Under the pieces are notes generated by a model. The model searched no databases. It was not told where the DNA came from and saw nothing but the letters and a program-made list of their open reading frames with translations. Shown here in pieces: positions 41,601 to 49,988 of a stretch of DNA of 64,000 nt. The position numbers and the translations under genes are program-made. The stretch comes from Candidatus Poribacteria bacterium (GTDB taxonomy: Bacteria > Poribacteria > WGA-4E > WGA-3G), in assembly GCA_022827885.1 (NCBI GenBank), contig JAJEIP010000081.1, positions 34,338-98,337 on the forward strand, in the 5' to 3' direction. Position 1 is the stretch's first letter. Every line of letters begins with the position of its first letter.

Positions 41601-41820
41601 AGATTAAGGCAATGTTCGTTAGAAGGATCGCTAAATAGCAAACGCCAACAATTGCACCGACCCAGATTTTTGTTGTGAGAATTTTAGTGTAAACGCTGAA
41701 ATAGTTCACTACCTCAAACCATAGAAAGTCGGGATAAAGGTTAACCCAGATGGCACCTAATCCGCCAACGACGGCGAGAATAGCGACAGTGATAATAAAG
41801 CGTTTGGTTCGTGAATCCAT
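38653..41820 (-). CDS. UPF0182 family membrane protein
   Basis: The 1055-residue protein belongs to UPF0182 (COG1615). The N-terminal 370 residues hold about seven hydrophobic segments, for example FIITVAILAVVGGLGAIWV and LPILYFLIGLTILCAIIFI. The large soluble remainder has the family signatures YTHGYGAVVSPVNEI, YYGERTDRYVIV and FVSERRRQIADAQ. A proline/glutamine-rich loop (around residue 815-840) is variable. The function of the family is unknown. The protein should sit in the cytoplasmic membrane with the long domain outside. The start at 41820 follows the leader AACCGCAAGGAATAATTAAA of a dispersed repeat. Confidence 0.9.
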   Translation of the reverse strand: MDSRTKRFIITVAILAVVGGLGAIWVNLYPDFLWFEVVNYFSVYTKILTTKIWVGAIVGVCYLAILLTNIALIYRFTPAHLSPAFMGGADFMGSGAENPGDTRKMIYGALTLLAVLFSIMMGYAASDRWEIYLRYANAESLTFPAATPIVVEESLNSAEIPVSPLELQAKNIRVGDQISLQVNGTNQDARVEAILNDAIRLNTPVQIEPGQKAFLTSPARDPIFDKDVAYYVFRMPAERYVCGTLFGIFMLVTIFAVVIYFFHGLITGDTSQFRFRPPFNVKAHLFTLVGLTLLFRAWNYRFAMFDLLYTTNDVVRGGGGYAAMKARLPILYFLIGLTILCAIIFIISIFLRRNTLAFGGFAVFLIAGFLGQVYPVAIQRWQVEPRKQVLEADYINYNIKATLQAYGLAENTVTEEEYPLTEQLSYDDIRSSENASVFNSIRLWDWRPLRRTFRQLQELRTQYDFNDVDIDRYVVDGEIRQVMLSGRELNINELPIEIRNDWYKQTYTYTHGYGAVVSPVNEIDNGKPNMYIQGLPPIDYDEQWQHRFTETPGPRIYYGERTDRYVIVHPERSQGLEFDYPQEGQQYAEYAYQGKGGVQLSSFWRKMVYMLKFDNEINFVLPGEISPTSRILYERNIKRRIQKIAPFLRYDGDPYIILHNGRLVWMIDAYTITHRYPYSVSMREFVSERRRQIADAQQNAEPWGNYIRNSVKVVVDAYDGTVDFYVMEREQDPIAECYRRIFPNLFKSFEEMPEELKAHIRYPTSMFLIQARVYQDYHMKDPVTFYAGEDKWEIGRELYDNTDAQTRQTAAPPQPRSPFAPQQVPQSSGANGQPVEPYYVVIRLPGQEQSEFMLMLPFTPLNKPNLTAWLAARCDLPQYGQLLVYRFPKGKQVAGPMQVENFISQEPEISQQISLWNTQGSRVLRGNLLILPMNNSLLYVEPIYIQSEDEKTAIPELRRVVIGYGNEVVWGETLEEALVKMFGQGTGFQTTAATATTDDRDAGTDISTDQTSLPGLIEQANRYFNAGQNALRAGDWTEYGRYQRLLEETLRQLAE

Positions 41821-41968
41821 TTTTTAATTATTCCTTGCGGTTCGATGAGGCAGGTTGAATGACCAACGCGCCTCTCCGTAGATCTAGGGGAAATGCCCAA
41901 GCAAAAACCCCTCCAAATGTAAAGCAAAGACAAATTATGCCGTTTAAGGCATAATTTCATTACGGGCT
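41821..41968 (-). repeat. Dispersed intergenic element supplying the UPF0182 ribosome site
   Basis: On the minus strand it begins AGCCCGTAATGAAAT and ends GAACCGCAAGGAATAATTAA directly before the ATG. The middle has GGGGAAATGCCCAAGC, near identical to that in the element at 36848-36978, and a palindrome TTATGCC-GTTTA-AGGCATAA-like. The longer middle makes it 148 bp. Confidence 0.7.
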
Positions 41969-42029
41969 GCTGAGATCGAGCAAGAACCTGTGCGTAAACA
42001 TAGCGGAGCCCAGGTGCCCATAGTTTAAA

Positions 42030-42060
42030 ATATCCGCCTGCGCCGTTGTTGCAGGCTACA
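42030..42060. repeat. Palindromic repeat upstream of the UPF0182 leader element
   Basis: GCCTGC and GCAGGC (42036-42041, 42051-42056) form a stem next to ATATCCGC, which also ends the left arm of the dispersed element. The surrounding gene-free stretch 41969-42147 holds nothing else I can identify. Confidence 0.45.
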
Positions 42061-42147
42061 ATTCAGGTTTAATGTTTCCACGCTGCTATCTGAATTAACA
42101 GGAAACCGCTCTCCGACAACGGAGGAAAGCAACCAGCGTCAAACAGC

Positions 42148-45100
42148 TTAAAAAGCTTGCCCGAGTCCGAGATGGTACTTCATACCGGGTTCAATGCTCG
42201 TCAGATCTGTATGCCACGCTGCTGCGAAGTCTACTGAAAAGACACCGAGTTGCAAACGCAGTCCAGCCCCGATTGAGGCTTTAACATCCTTAAGGTGAAT
42301 ACGATTTTTATCGCGAACAAATATCTGGAAGGGATTCTCCGGTCCATATTGCCAATCCGACCAAGCCCCTCCCAAATCTGCGAAGGCAATCCCGCGTATC
42401 CCGCCAATCGTCCATTGGACGGGCCATCCGAAATGAAGCACATCTATGAAGGGAATACGGACCTCGAAGTTGAGGAGTCCGATGCGTGTTCCGACTAACT
42501 CCTCATAATTATAGCCGCGTAGCGTATCAATCCCCCCGAGATAAAAATAGGATCTATCCCCCCCGAAACTACCGCCGAGCAGTAACCGTGCTGCAAAGGT
42601 AGAACGTCTGCCGACACCGAAATAGCGTCGGGCATCAAAAATAACATTTGTGAGTGACAATTCACTACCGAGTGCGGGGAAGGATTGCTCAAGTTCAATG
42701 CGGTACCGCGAACCTGTATAAGGTGCCCATTCCCGCCACATTGTTGTATCTCCAACAAATGCAACGGAACCCATTGTGAGCAAACCTCTATCGTCGAAGG
42801 GATCCAAAGGTTCGCGCGTTTGGAAGTTGAAGGAGAACGGCTTCGAGTACATTGAGAACGCAAAGTCAAGTCGATGGTATCTGTCAAACGGATAATTGAG
42901 GTATGCGCCGAGTCCAGTAATCCGCTGCAGAATGCCGCGTCTTCTCTGTATACCCCCCAAGATATGGTATTCATGGTAGTTATAAATCATCGCCCCAACA
43001 TCCGTTCGGTGTGTCAAAAAACCGTATTGTGCGATAAAATCCGGTGTCAGGTAGCTGGATTGGTTCATGACGCTAAGCCCGATACGATGGTTCCCTAACA
43101 TGTCGCTGCCAACGACCTGGACCGTACTTCTCAGGATGCCATCCGCTCCGAAACTGAAATCTGGGAAGATCGCATCCAAAGCAAAAGCGGAGCTTGTGCT
43201 ATATTTTCGTCTGGCAATCCTATAATTTTCTGGCGCTTCTTCCGTTAAAATTACAGAGGGTTCTGCCACGTTCGAAACCTCAATTTTTTCCTCAATCGTC
43301 TTGGCAATCTCCATGATACAGACATCGTATTTTCCATTCTGGTAGGCACTAAACAGGAGATGTTTACCATCGGGCGCCAAACTTGGATTGAAACAACCTG
43401 TCATCATATTGGTAAGGCGCGTCAACGCAAGTTCCACAGGTCGAGAACCCACAGGTTTCACACTCTCGTTTTCAGCAGAGACGACGGAATGGCTATCAGC
43501 GGCATCGTCATCCATTTCCATGTTTGCCTCGCTGTGAGCGTTATCAACTAAAGAGGGATCTGATTTAACCGAATCACCTTTTACCTGATCACTGTTAACC
43601 GAGGACGGATGACTCATTTCAAGTTTGTGTATATCGTAAATGCCCTGCCGATCTGAACAGAAAAGGATTGATTTTCCATCGGGTGTCCAACTCGGACTGA
43701 TAGCGTTATAGGTGCCATCGGTCAGCAGGCGCTCCGTCCCTTGATTGCGGTTTATCAGCACCAGTCTATTTTTCCCACCTCGTTCGGAAGTGTAGACGAT
43801 TTCGCCAGTTATTGGATGCCATGATGGATGCGTATCGTTAAATGGGTCGAAGGTAAGTCTGTCCACTTCACCCGTCAGCAATTCGATTATATAGAGATCC
43901 GACTGTCCCTCTTTTAGGGCAGAAAAGATTATCCGTTCACCGCTGCCATCGTAGTCGGGTGAAATGACGTTATCGAAATCCAACTCGAAGTATTGCGTCA
44001 GTTCCCCAGTCAAAATATTGACTTCAAGGAGGTAATTGGCATCGTGATGTTTGGCGATGAATGCGATCCTGTCGCCATCAGGTGCCCACGCGAGACTTCT
44101 CCCAAATCCACCGAAATCGGTTCGGATTTCCTCGTACTTCTCACGGAAAAACCGCTTGGTGACGCGTTCGATGCGTTCACCTGTTTTTGCGGACATTAGG
44201 ACGATTTCCAGAAACCCCTCGTTTCCTGTGACGTAAGCGATAATATCGCCGCTTGGCGACCAGACAGGTTTAATGTTATGGGAATATCGAGATTCCTCGG
44301 TAAGGTTCTTTGCGACCAGATCGGGCAATTCCCGATCCTCAACAAGGGGCCAGTAGCGTTTGCGGACTGTCTGCCGCCACGCTTTATCAAATTCTTCAAG
44401 TTCTACACCGAGTACCTCTTGGAAAACACGATTGATGTCCTTTGTGCGACTTTGGCGTAACCCCTGCAAAATCTCAGCGATTTTCTCTCGTCCATACGTT
44501 TCTGTGAGATACGCCACCGCTAATTGCCCTAACTTATATCCAACGTAAGGTGAACTGAGTCGGTTGAAATTGTGAAGCTGCGGTAGGGGCACGATATTGT
44601 TATTCATGCTGGCATCTCGGACGACCATCTCTCCAATTGCATCATTGTCTTCTGCAAAATGGTCCGCCATTCCCTCTATAAACCAAATTGGCGGGGAATA
44701 CAGGAACTCGCCGCTATAGATGCGGGCATGTGGTTTCTGATAGATAATATCGTATTGAAAAATATGAATGAGTTCGTGAAAAATTACCTCTCGAAACGCT
44801 TCCAAGGATCCGGTGAACGGTATAACGATCCGGTGCTTAAATAGCTCAGCGAAACCGCCAATCCCTTCGTGAAGTTCCTGGAGAATTATGTTGGTCTCCT
44901 GAAAGTCTTTATGGGATTTGTAAAGGATAAGGGGTGTTCTGCCTTGCAGCTCATGTTCAAAATCTTCGCTGTGCTGTTCGTAAGCTTCTTCAGCAATAGC
45001 CGCCATAATAGGCACGAGTTTTGCTTCACTTGGGTAGTAGTGGATATCGAAATGCTCTGTCCGGTGAATGTGCCAATCGAAACGTTGTCCGGTAATCTTG

Positions 45101-45252
45101 TTCTTCCCAAAACTTTGCGACCATACAACACACGGTGATAACAAGCTCAGAACAACAAGTATCAACAGGGCATGCCTGCCTACCCATCTCTTCTTCCTGC
45201 CTTCCACTTCTACCGATGCAGTTCTACTTTTACCGTCCTTCACACTATTCAC
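42148..45252 (-). CDS. Fusion of metallopeptidase, TolB-like propeller and Omp85/surface-antigen barrel
   Basis: The protein of about 1034 residues has a hydrophobic export signal (LLILVVLSLLSPCVVW, near 29-44). Residues about 60-300 form a gluzincin-type peptidase: FHELIHIF (His159, Glu160, His163) and the third ligand region WFIEGMADHF (Glu193). Residues about 320-680 hold TolB/PD40 propeller repeats such as PSWTPDGKSILFCSDRQG, interrupted by an acidic serine-rich insert (553-600). Residues about 690-1034 are a bacterial surface antigen (Omp85-type) barrel, with YFYLGGIDTLRGYNYEEL as the characteristic segment. The start is a GTG at 45252 or at 45243; AAAGGTG favours the latter. It may process or present proteins at the outer membrane. 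Confidence 0.83.
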   Translation of the reverse strand: MNSVKDGKSRTASVEVEGRKKRWVGRHALLILVVLSLLSPCVVWSQSFGKNKITGQRFDWHIHRTEHFDIHYYPSEAKLVPIMAAIAEEAYEQHSEDFEHELQGRTPLILYKSHKDFQETNIILQELHEGIGGFAELFKHRIVIPFTGSLEAFREVIFHELIHIFQYDIIYQKPHARIYSGEFLYSPPIWFIEGMADHFAEDNDAIGEMVVRDASMNNNIVPLPQLHNFNRLSSPYVGYKLGQLAVAYLTETYGREKIAEILQGLRQSRTKDINRVFQEVLGVELEEFDKAWRQTVRKRYWPLVEDRELPDLVAKNLTEESRYSHNIKPVWSPSGDIIAYVTGNEGFLEIVLMSAKTGERIERVTKRFFREKYEEIRTDFGGFGRSLAWAPDGDRIAFIAKHHDANYLLEVNILTGELTQYFELDFDNVISPDYDGSGERIIFSALKEGQSDLYIIELLTGEVDRLTFDPFNDTHPSWHPITGEIVYTSERGGKNRLVLINRNQGTERLLTDGTYNAISPSWTPDGKSILFCSDRQGIYDIHKLEMSHPSSVNSDQVKGDSVKSDPSLVDNAHSEANMEMDDDAADSHSVVSAENESVKPVGSRPVELALTRLTNMMTGCFNPSLAPDGKHLLFSAYQNGKYDVCIMEIAKTIEEKIEVSNVAEPSVILTEEAPENYRIARRKYSTSSAFALDAIFPDFSFGADGILRSTVQVVGSDMLGNHRIGLSVMNQSSYLTPDFIAQYGFLTHRTDVGAMIYNYHEYHILGGIQRRRGILQRITGLGAYLNYPFDRYHRLDFAFSMYSKPFSFNFQTREPLDPFDDRGLLTMGSVAFVGDTTMWREWAPYTGSRYRIELEQSFPALGSELSLTNVIFDARRYFGVGRRSTFAARLLLGGSFGGDRSYFYLGGIDTLRGYNYEELVGTRIGLLNFEVRIPFIDVLHFGWPVQWTIGGIRGIAFADLGGAWSDWQYGPENPFQIFVRDKNRIHLKDVKASIGAGLRLQLGVFSVDFAAAWHTDLTSIEPGMKYHLGLGQAF

Positions 45253-45355
45253 CTTTTTTATAGTTATCAGTTGTCAGTTAAAGAGCGGTTTGTGAAGAAA
45301 CAAACGTTTGTAACTGCCACACGAGTCCCGATAACCGATAACTGACGACTAATGA

Positions 45356-46072
45356 CTAATTGACTAAATATCTATCTTCGCTCTCATAATGTGGAGAGAT
45401 TTGGCGCGTAAATTCTGATACCGCACGCTTACCGAGTTCCCGAATCGTATTCGCTTGCGGTCCAACCTGTGAGAAAATGAACGATCCGATGGTATGCGCC
45501 TCAGCGGTGCTTCTCCGGTAAGAATCATCCCAGACGACCTGTCCGGTTTCAACATCAACAATCATAACCCGGAGTGAGAGCAGATAGGTTTTCTGCATGT
45601 AATCCTGATAATCCAAGACGTAACGTTGGCGTCTCACGGAGTAGCGTTCTCCATAATAACGTCTTGGGCGACTATCGGAATAAAATCGGAAACTCCCGAT
45701 GATAACCGCCTTTACCTCAAAGTACTCACCGAGCTGACGCAAGTGCTTCGTATTCGTCAACCAATCTTCTCCAACGGTTTCCCCAGTGAGCATTCTCGCC
45801 GTTTCTTGTGTGCTGACGACCTCGAAATGTTTTTGGCGTGCTAAACCTCTCCGGAGTATTGAAGCGATCTCCTCACCCACCTCTGGCGGTAGTTTTTCGT
45901 TCCGTTCCACCTGTTTCTCGCTGACAAACGGTAAAACGGCAAAGTTGGAGTAGCGGGTGATGTCGATTTCAGATTGGACTTTGACCGGAATAGAGACGCG
46001 CGTCACAGCACTGCTACATCCGAAAATCGTCAACATACCTAATAGGATCCCTATACCTTTCGCTATCTGCAT
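45356..46072 (-). CDS. CsgG/LpoB-like lipoprotein
   Basis: The 238-residue protein starts with a lipoprotein signal (ILLGMLTIFGC, Cys19). The mature part, with NFAVLPFVSE, EVGEEIASILRRGLARQKHFEVVS, AVIIGSFRFY and RVMIVDVETGQVVWDD, fits the CsgG-like fold shared by curli secretion channels and the LpoB/PBP-activator family; the subgroup is not clear. It should be anchored in the outer membrane on the periplasmic side. The start at 46072 has GAGGA eight bases upstream and overlaps the preceding TPR lipoprotein gene by 59 bp, so both are probably translated in a coupled way. Confidence 0.75.
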   Translation of the reverse strand: MQIAKGIGILLGMLTIFGCSSAVTRVSIPVKVQSEIDITRYSNFAVLPFVSEKQVERNEKLPPEVGEEIASILRRGLARQKHFEVVSTQETARMLTGETVGEDWLTNTKHLRQLGEYFEVKAVIIGSFRFYSDSRPRRYYGERYSVRRQRYVLDYQDYMQKTYLLSLRVMIVDVETGQVVWDDSYRRSTAEAHTIGSFIFSQVGPQANTIRELGKRAVSEFTRQISPHYESEDRYLVN

Positions 46073-46493
46073 CCTGTGTATCCTCGTCCAGTAGGTCGGG
46101 CGGTTCTTCTAACTGGGGTGCATTTTCATCGTCCCCTCCGCTTCGCCGGAGGTGTATCCGGCACCGCCGATAGTTGAGTCTGTAGTATTTATTATTGGGT
46201 TCTAATTCCGCTGCGCGCTCATACGCGGCAATAGCCTCTTCCATGTTTCCGAGTGCCTCGTAAGCAACACCGAGGTTGTTATGTGCTTTAGAATCCTCTG
46301 GATCGATACTGATAACCTGCTTCCACCGAAAAACGGCTTCATTCCAGAGCTGCGCTTGCGCCGCCTTGATTGCGAATCGATTGTAAGCCTCCGTTCGCGT
46401 AACATCCCGCGATATTATAGCACATCCGGATAGAACCCAACAGAGGAGAATAGCGACAAGCGCGAGTTGGCCATATCTTAACACGTTTATCAC
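46014..46493 (-). CDS. TPR-repeat lipoprotein
   Basis: The protein of about 159 residues has a lipobox LCWVLSGC and two to three TPR-like helices (NEAVFRWKQVISIDPEDSKA, then HNNLGVAYEALGNMEEAIAAY). The C-terminal 45 residues are acidic (DDENAPQLEEPPDLLDEDTQ). Start codons in frame are GTG at 46493 and GTG at 46484; neither has a strong ribosome site. It overlaps the CsgG-like gene by 59 bp in another frame. Together the two lipoproteins suggest a small outer-membrane assembly; that is an inference. Confidence 0.8.
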   Translation of the reverse strand: MINVLRYGQLALVAILLCWVLSGCAIISRDVTRTEAYNRFAIKAAQAQLWNEAVFRWKQVISIDPEDSKAHNNLGVAYEALGNMEEAIAAYERAAELEPNNKYYRLNYRRCRIHLRRSGGDDENAPQLEEPPDLLDEDTQDADSERYRDPIRYVDDFRM

Positions 46494-46668
46494 CCCAAGA
46501 TTTTGTGATATCGGTTTGCAAACTACCTCATATATTTTACATCGTATCTACCTTTTGCGTCAAGAGAAAAATCGGGCATTTCGGGACATTGTGTCTTCAC
46601 GAGGACCAAATCCGATGTATCGACTTCGGAGAGCGGGTTTAACAGAGGTTCCACGGACGGGTTTCCAA

Positions 46669-47481
46669 TTATCGCAGGAGTGTGTTGACAATTTCTTTGT
46701 TGCCCTCACGCGATGCCATGTCGAGCGGTGTCTCTCCTTCATAGGGGTGGAAGACAACTCTTTTGAATTCACGTAGGGGCCAGACCAGTGATGTGACTTC
46801 ATCCGTCCATTCGGTAAACTGTTTCGGATGCTGCATTCGACTAACCGTTTTCAGCGATGGATCGGCACCGTGGTCTAACAGGAGCCGAACCATCCGCAGA
46901 TTCCCCAGCCGTGCGGCGAAATGTAGTGGGGTTTCCTTGCCGTATTCAACGAAATGCTCGTTATCCATGATGGGTTCGTCATCAAGTCCACTCAGTGCTT
47001 GTGCGTTGACATCCGCGCCTGCTTTAATCAGGATATAGGCTTGGGCGAGATGCGTATCGTCATCGTGGCGGGCTTGCACATGGAGTAAGGTTTCCCCGTT
47101 GTAGGGCCATGCGAAATTTGGATCCAATCCGTTTTCCACCATGAGCAGAAAGGAATCGAAGTCGGTGACACCGACGGCATGAAATCCAAGATAGGACGGT
47201 TGGTTGATGTCGGTTCCCTGACTGATGAGATACCGGTTAATCTCGTAATCACGGCTTGGCCAATGTGTGCCGATGTCATTGTTGTTCACGTCCGCACCTG
47301 CTTCTACAAGTGCCTTGACTTTATCGAGGTCTTTGATCCTAACACTCGCATTGAGGAGCGGTGATATCTTATTTACTTTTACGTTCACGAGTTCCGGTGC
47401 TTCAGCGAGCATTTTCTGAACTGTTTCTGTATCCGCTTTTTCAAATTCTTTCTGCCAGCGTTCAATGTGTTTTTGGTTCAT
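46669..47481 (-). CDS. Ankyrin-repeat protein
   Basis: The 270-residue protein has about five ankyrin repeats: KVKALVEAGADVNNND, EINRYLISQGTDINQP, LAQAYILIKAGADVNAQ, TPLHFAARLGNLRMVRLLLDHGADPS and TPLDMASREGNKEIVNTLLR. There is no signal peptide, so it is probably cytoplasmic. Ankyrin repeats bind other proteins; the partner is unknown. The start at 47481 has AAGGAGATAAA just before the ATG. The gene has its own promoter region, which contains a long inverted repeat (47574-47697). Confidence 0.9.
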   Translation of the reverse strand: MNQKHIERWQKEFEKADTETVQKMLAEAPELVNVKVNKISPLLNASVRIKDLDKVKALVEAGADVNNNDIGTHWPSRDYEINRYLISQGTDINQPSYLGFHAVGVTDFDSFLLMVENGLDPNFAWPYNGETLLHVQARHDDDTHLAQAYILIKAGADVNAQALSGLDDEPIMDNEHFVEYGKETPLHFAARLGNLRMVRLLLDHGADPSLKTVSRMQHPKQFTEWTDEVTSLVWPLREFKRVVFHPYEGETPLDMASREGNKEIVNTLLR

Positions 47482-47573
47482 TTTATCTCCTTATGACGAT
47501 AAGCCGATGAGGTCCCACTGCCAAACCGTTGAAACGTTTCTGAGCCCGTTCTGATTGGGGGAGAATATGCCTT

Positions 47574-47697
47574 AAATGTTACACTTTTATAACATTTTGT
47601 GTGCGATAGCGATCGGCAGAGAACCCAGTGAATGTAAGGGTGAATGGACATTTTTTCCGTTTTGAAAAAAAATAATTTGGCGGAAAGTGTAACATTT
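47574..47697. promoter_or_regulatory. 14-bp inverted repeat upstream of the ankyrin gene
   Basis: AAATGTTACACTTT at 47574-47587 has its exact reverse complement at 47684-47697, 96 bp apart. The rest of the stretch 47482-47785 has no coding sign. The arms could bind a dimeric regulator or mark the ends of a small deleted element. Confidence 0.45.
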
Positions 47698-47785
47698 TCG
47701 ATGTTGATTTTTTGTCTATTTCGAGAGGCTGCTGGCTTTTTGTTTCAATCGCTAACATAACTTATTTTAAGTATAACAGATATAA

Positions 47786-48076
47786 GAGGAAACAGTCAAG
47801 GGAATATATGGCTATGGGCTTTACGATATAGCAAGTAATGCTTGGGAATGGTGTCTTGATGAATATCAGCAGAATTTCTACGTTTCCAGTCCACGAGAGA
47901 ATCCCTTAGCAGGTAAGGCGTTGGCGAACTACAAAGCGATAGCCTCCGAGCGTGTAATACGCGGTGGAAGTTGGGAAAACTATGATAATCTCATCCGCGT
48001 TAGTAACCGCAACAGAGAGCGTCCTACACAGAGTTACTATTTAGGTTTCCGGTGTGTAGCGCAACCTTCCCGTTGA
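47786..48076 (+). pseudogene. C-terminal remnant of a formylglycine-generating-enzyme-like (SUMF1) gene
   Basis: From 47801 the plus strand reads GIYGYGLYDIASNAWEWCLD, then SERVIRGGSWENYDNLIRVS and ends YYLGFRCVAQPSR at a TGA. This is the end of the FGE-sulfatase/SUMF1 domain (GLYDMAGNVWEWC, RGGSWDN and GFRCV are typical). A stop codon in frame lies at 47783-47785 and no start codon precedes the homology, so the N-terminal two thirds are missing. The last 53 bp overlap the convergent HAD gene. It is a decayed or truncated copy. Confidence 0.75.
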
Positions 48077-48761
48077 CTTGATCTGCCACCTCTGATGGAT
48101 GATACAATACCGGATAGCCCATTGCTCGCTGTATCACAATGCCCTCCCCAAGCAAGTCCGTGTGCTGACGGAGGAACCACGCGGCACAAAACGGCAACAT
48201 TCCGACCCGAGCTGCACCTCGAAGTTCATCACTATTGCCGTCACCTATGAATATGCAGTCTGAAGGGACAACACCCAAATTCTTACATGCATGTTGATAA
48301 ATGTGAGGGTCGGGTTTAACCTTTCCGACCGCATGAGAAAATATAGTCACTTCAAAAAAGCTGGACAAAGGACTACTTGCCCAATCCAAGACTTCAGAAC
48401 CATCGGTATTACTGATGAGACCGATCCGAATCCCTGAAGTGGTAATTTCATTGAGCATATCGAGAATTTCGGGTTCTATACAACGAAGATGCGTGATAAA
48501 AGCAGATTGGCGGCGTTCAGTGAGGGTCTTAATAGCATTTTCACGGGATTTTCCGCCAAGTTTCCCAACGATATAACGTAGAGACGCCGTATAGTCTAAT
48601 TGTCCCGTATATCGTGCGGGTCGAAGATTCTGATATTCCCTCTGAAAGTCCTCGGCAGGTAACCCCAAGGTCTGCACAACTTCGGTGGTCGATGGGTGCC
48701 TCGCGTCGAATTCTGAGATAAGTGTTTCAAATAAATCGAAGATGACTACCTTTATAGCCAA
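48024..48761 (-). CDS. HAD-superfamily hydrolase
   Basis: The 245-residue protein is a haloacid-dehalogenase-like hydrolase. Motif I is VVIFDLFETL (Asp9), motif II LISNTDGS, motif III the lysine in GKVKPDPHIY, and motif IV IFIGDGNSDELRGA. A helical cap lies between motifs I and II. Substrates are usually phosphate esters and are not predictable. The start is a TTG at 48761 with AGGAG seven bases upstream, better than any later ATG. It overlaps the convergent SUMF1 remnant at its 3' end. Confidence 0.85.
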   Translation of the reverse strand: MAIKVVIFDLFETLISEFDARHPSTTEVVQTLGLPAEDFQREYQNLRPARYTGQLDYTASLRYIVGKLGGKSRENAIKTLTERRQSAFITHLRCIEPEILDMLNEITTSGIRIGLISNTDGSEVLDWASSPLSSFFEVTIFSHAVGKVKPDPHIYQHACKNLGVVPSDCIFIGDGNSDELRGAARVGMLPFCAAWFLRQHTDLLGEGIVIQRAMGYPVLYHPSEVADQVNGKVALHTGNLNSNSV

Positions 48762-48908
48762 TTCTATACTCCTATGTTAATGCCTATTTGGAAGAGAACG
48801 CACTACAGTCATCGGGATTCCCGTAAAGTTTACCTCTTGACCTGCGTCCTTTTACCTTCAACTGGGCATAATCTACCTAATGCTCATGGTAAAAGTATTT
48901 TTGTTTCA

Positions 48909-49988
48909 TCATTGATTTGTGTAAACCATTGCTACTTGCTCCAATAAATTTCGTATCAATGGCAGGTAATTGATCTCGCGGCTCAGACGTGCGGCTACTT
49001 TACATCGATATGTGAGTACACTCGTTACTTTCGTCGTATTCTCACCCGTATTTGGAATAGGTCCAAGGCGTAGCAACCAATATATCCATGCTGCTAGGAG
49101 TCCTTTGTAATAGACGGCGTCGTCAAGTGCCCCAGGAAAACCTGAGGACAGTTCTGCCCGGTAAACACTTTCGATTTCTCTTGTCAAAACTTCATCGTAC
49201 TGCCAACGCAACGGAAAAGGATGGGGACCGAAAGGCGCATCGAGTAGAAAATGTCCATAATCACTGTACTCAAAGTCAACAAGTTTTACACCGTCATTAA
49301 GCAATAGGTAGTTTTGGGGGGCAATATCCACGTGTCTGAGTGCGGAAAAAGGTTCGGCATCCGAAAGCGCCTCCTTTAATTCAGACAACTCAGTCTCAAT
49401 CTCGGTAGACACGGGTTGCTCAACAAATGCCGCAAGCCTGAAAAAAGAGCGGAGAATTCCATCAAATGCGTTTGGGATTGCTTGGTAGAATGTTCCAAGA
49501 CTCGTCCGTAGACGAAACCATTCGTTTTTCTTACCATAGGTAGTTCCGTGCATGCGTCCCATTACCTGAGCGTGAGCAAGTAACGCACGGTTTCGCTCAG
49601 GTGCGTTAGTTGTACGTAATACATCCGTCAGGGTGCGCGCTTTTGGCACGTACTCAAATGCGATGAGACCTTGAACAACGTCGCCCGCGATGAATTTCGG
49701 ACTGATTGTCTGGGTGTTATCAATTTCACTTAAGAATTGAAGTGTGGCCCATTCATTGAAAAATTTCCAAGCTGGGCTCCCGACGCAATCCAATTTAGGA
49801 TTATATGGCTCATGCTTAGTGTGTCTTGCCATCTTGACGAGAAACACTTCCGGCAAGGAATTCGGTCCATCCGCAACCCAACAACGAAAAATGTGTTTCT
49901 TCTTGAACTTCGTGCATTTTGCAAGCCGAATCTCATATTTGAGAGAACTCGAAAGACTTTCCTCTATGCGTGATAACGGAGTATTCAT
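48909..49988 (-). CDS. APH/choline-kinase-family phosphotransferase
   Basis: The 359-residue protein has the aminoglycoside-phosphotransferase/choline-kinase fold. The catalytic loop is RHVDIAPQNYLLL (Asp and Asn) and the metal-binding segment is VKLVDFEYSDYG. The N-lobe around EVFLVKMARHTK may hold the ATP-binding lysine. DFEYSDY and the pattern LDAPFGPHP resemble choline or ethanolamine kinases more than antibiotic kinases. The start is the ATG at 49988 after AAAGGAAA at long spacing. It is divergent from another APH-type gene at 50398. The substrate is unknown. Confidence 0.82.
   Translation of the reverse strand: MNTPLSRIEESLSSSLKYEIRLAKCTKFKKKHIFRCWVADGPNSLPEVFLVKMARHTKHEPYNPKLDCVGSPAWKFFNEWATLQFLSEIDNTQTISPKFIAGDVVQGLIAFEYVPKARTLTDVLRTTNAPERNRALLAHAQVMGRMHGTTYGKKNEWFRLRTSLGTFYQAIPNAFDGILRSFFRLAAFVEQPVSTEIETELSELKEALSDAEPFSALRHVDIAPQNYLLLNDGVKLVDFEYSDYGHFLLDAPFGPHPFPLRWQYDEVLTREIESVYRAELSSGFPGALDDAVYYKGLLAAWIYWLLRLGPIPNTGENTTKVTSVLTYRCKVAARLSREINYLPLIRNLLEQVAMVYTNQ

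Noticed and set aside
45262..45360. CAGTTATCAGT-like repeats as an iteron origin
   Set aside because: The units are degenerate, in mixed orientation and without DnaA-box clusters or a replication gene nearby. They look like generic filler repeats.
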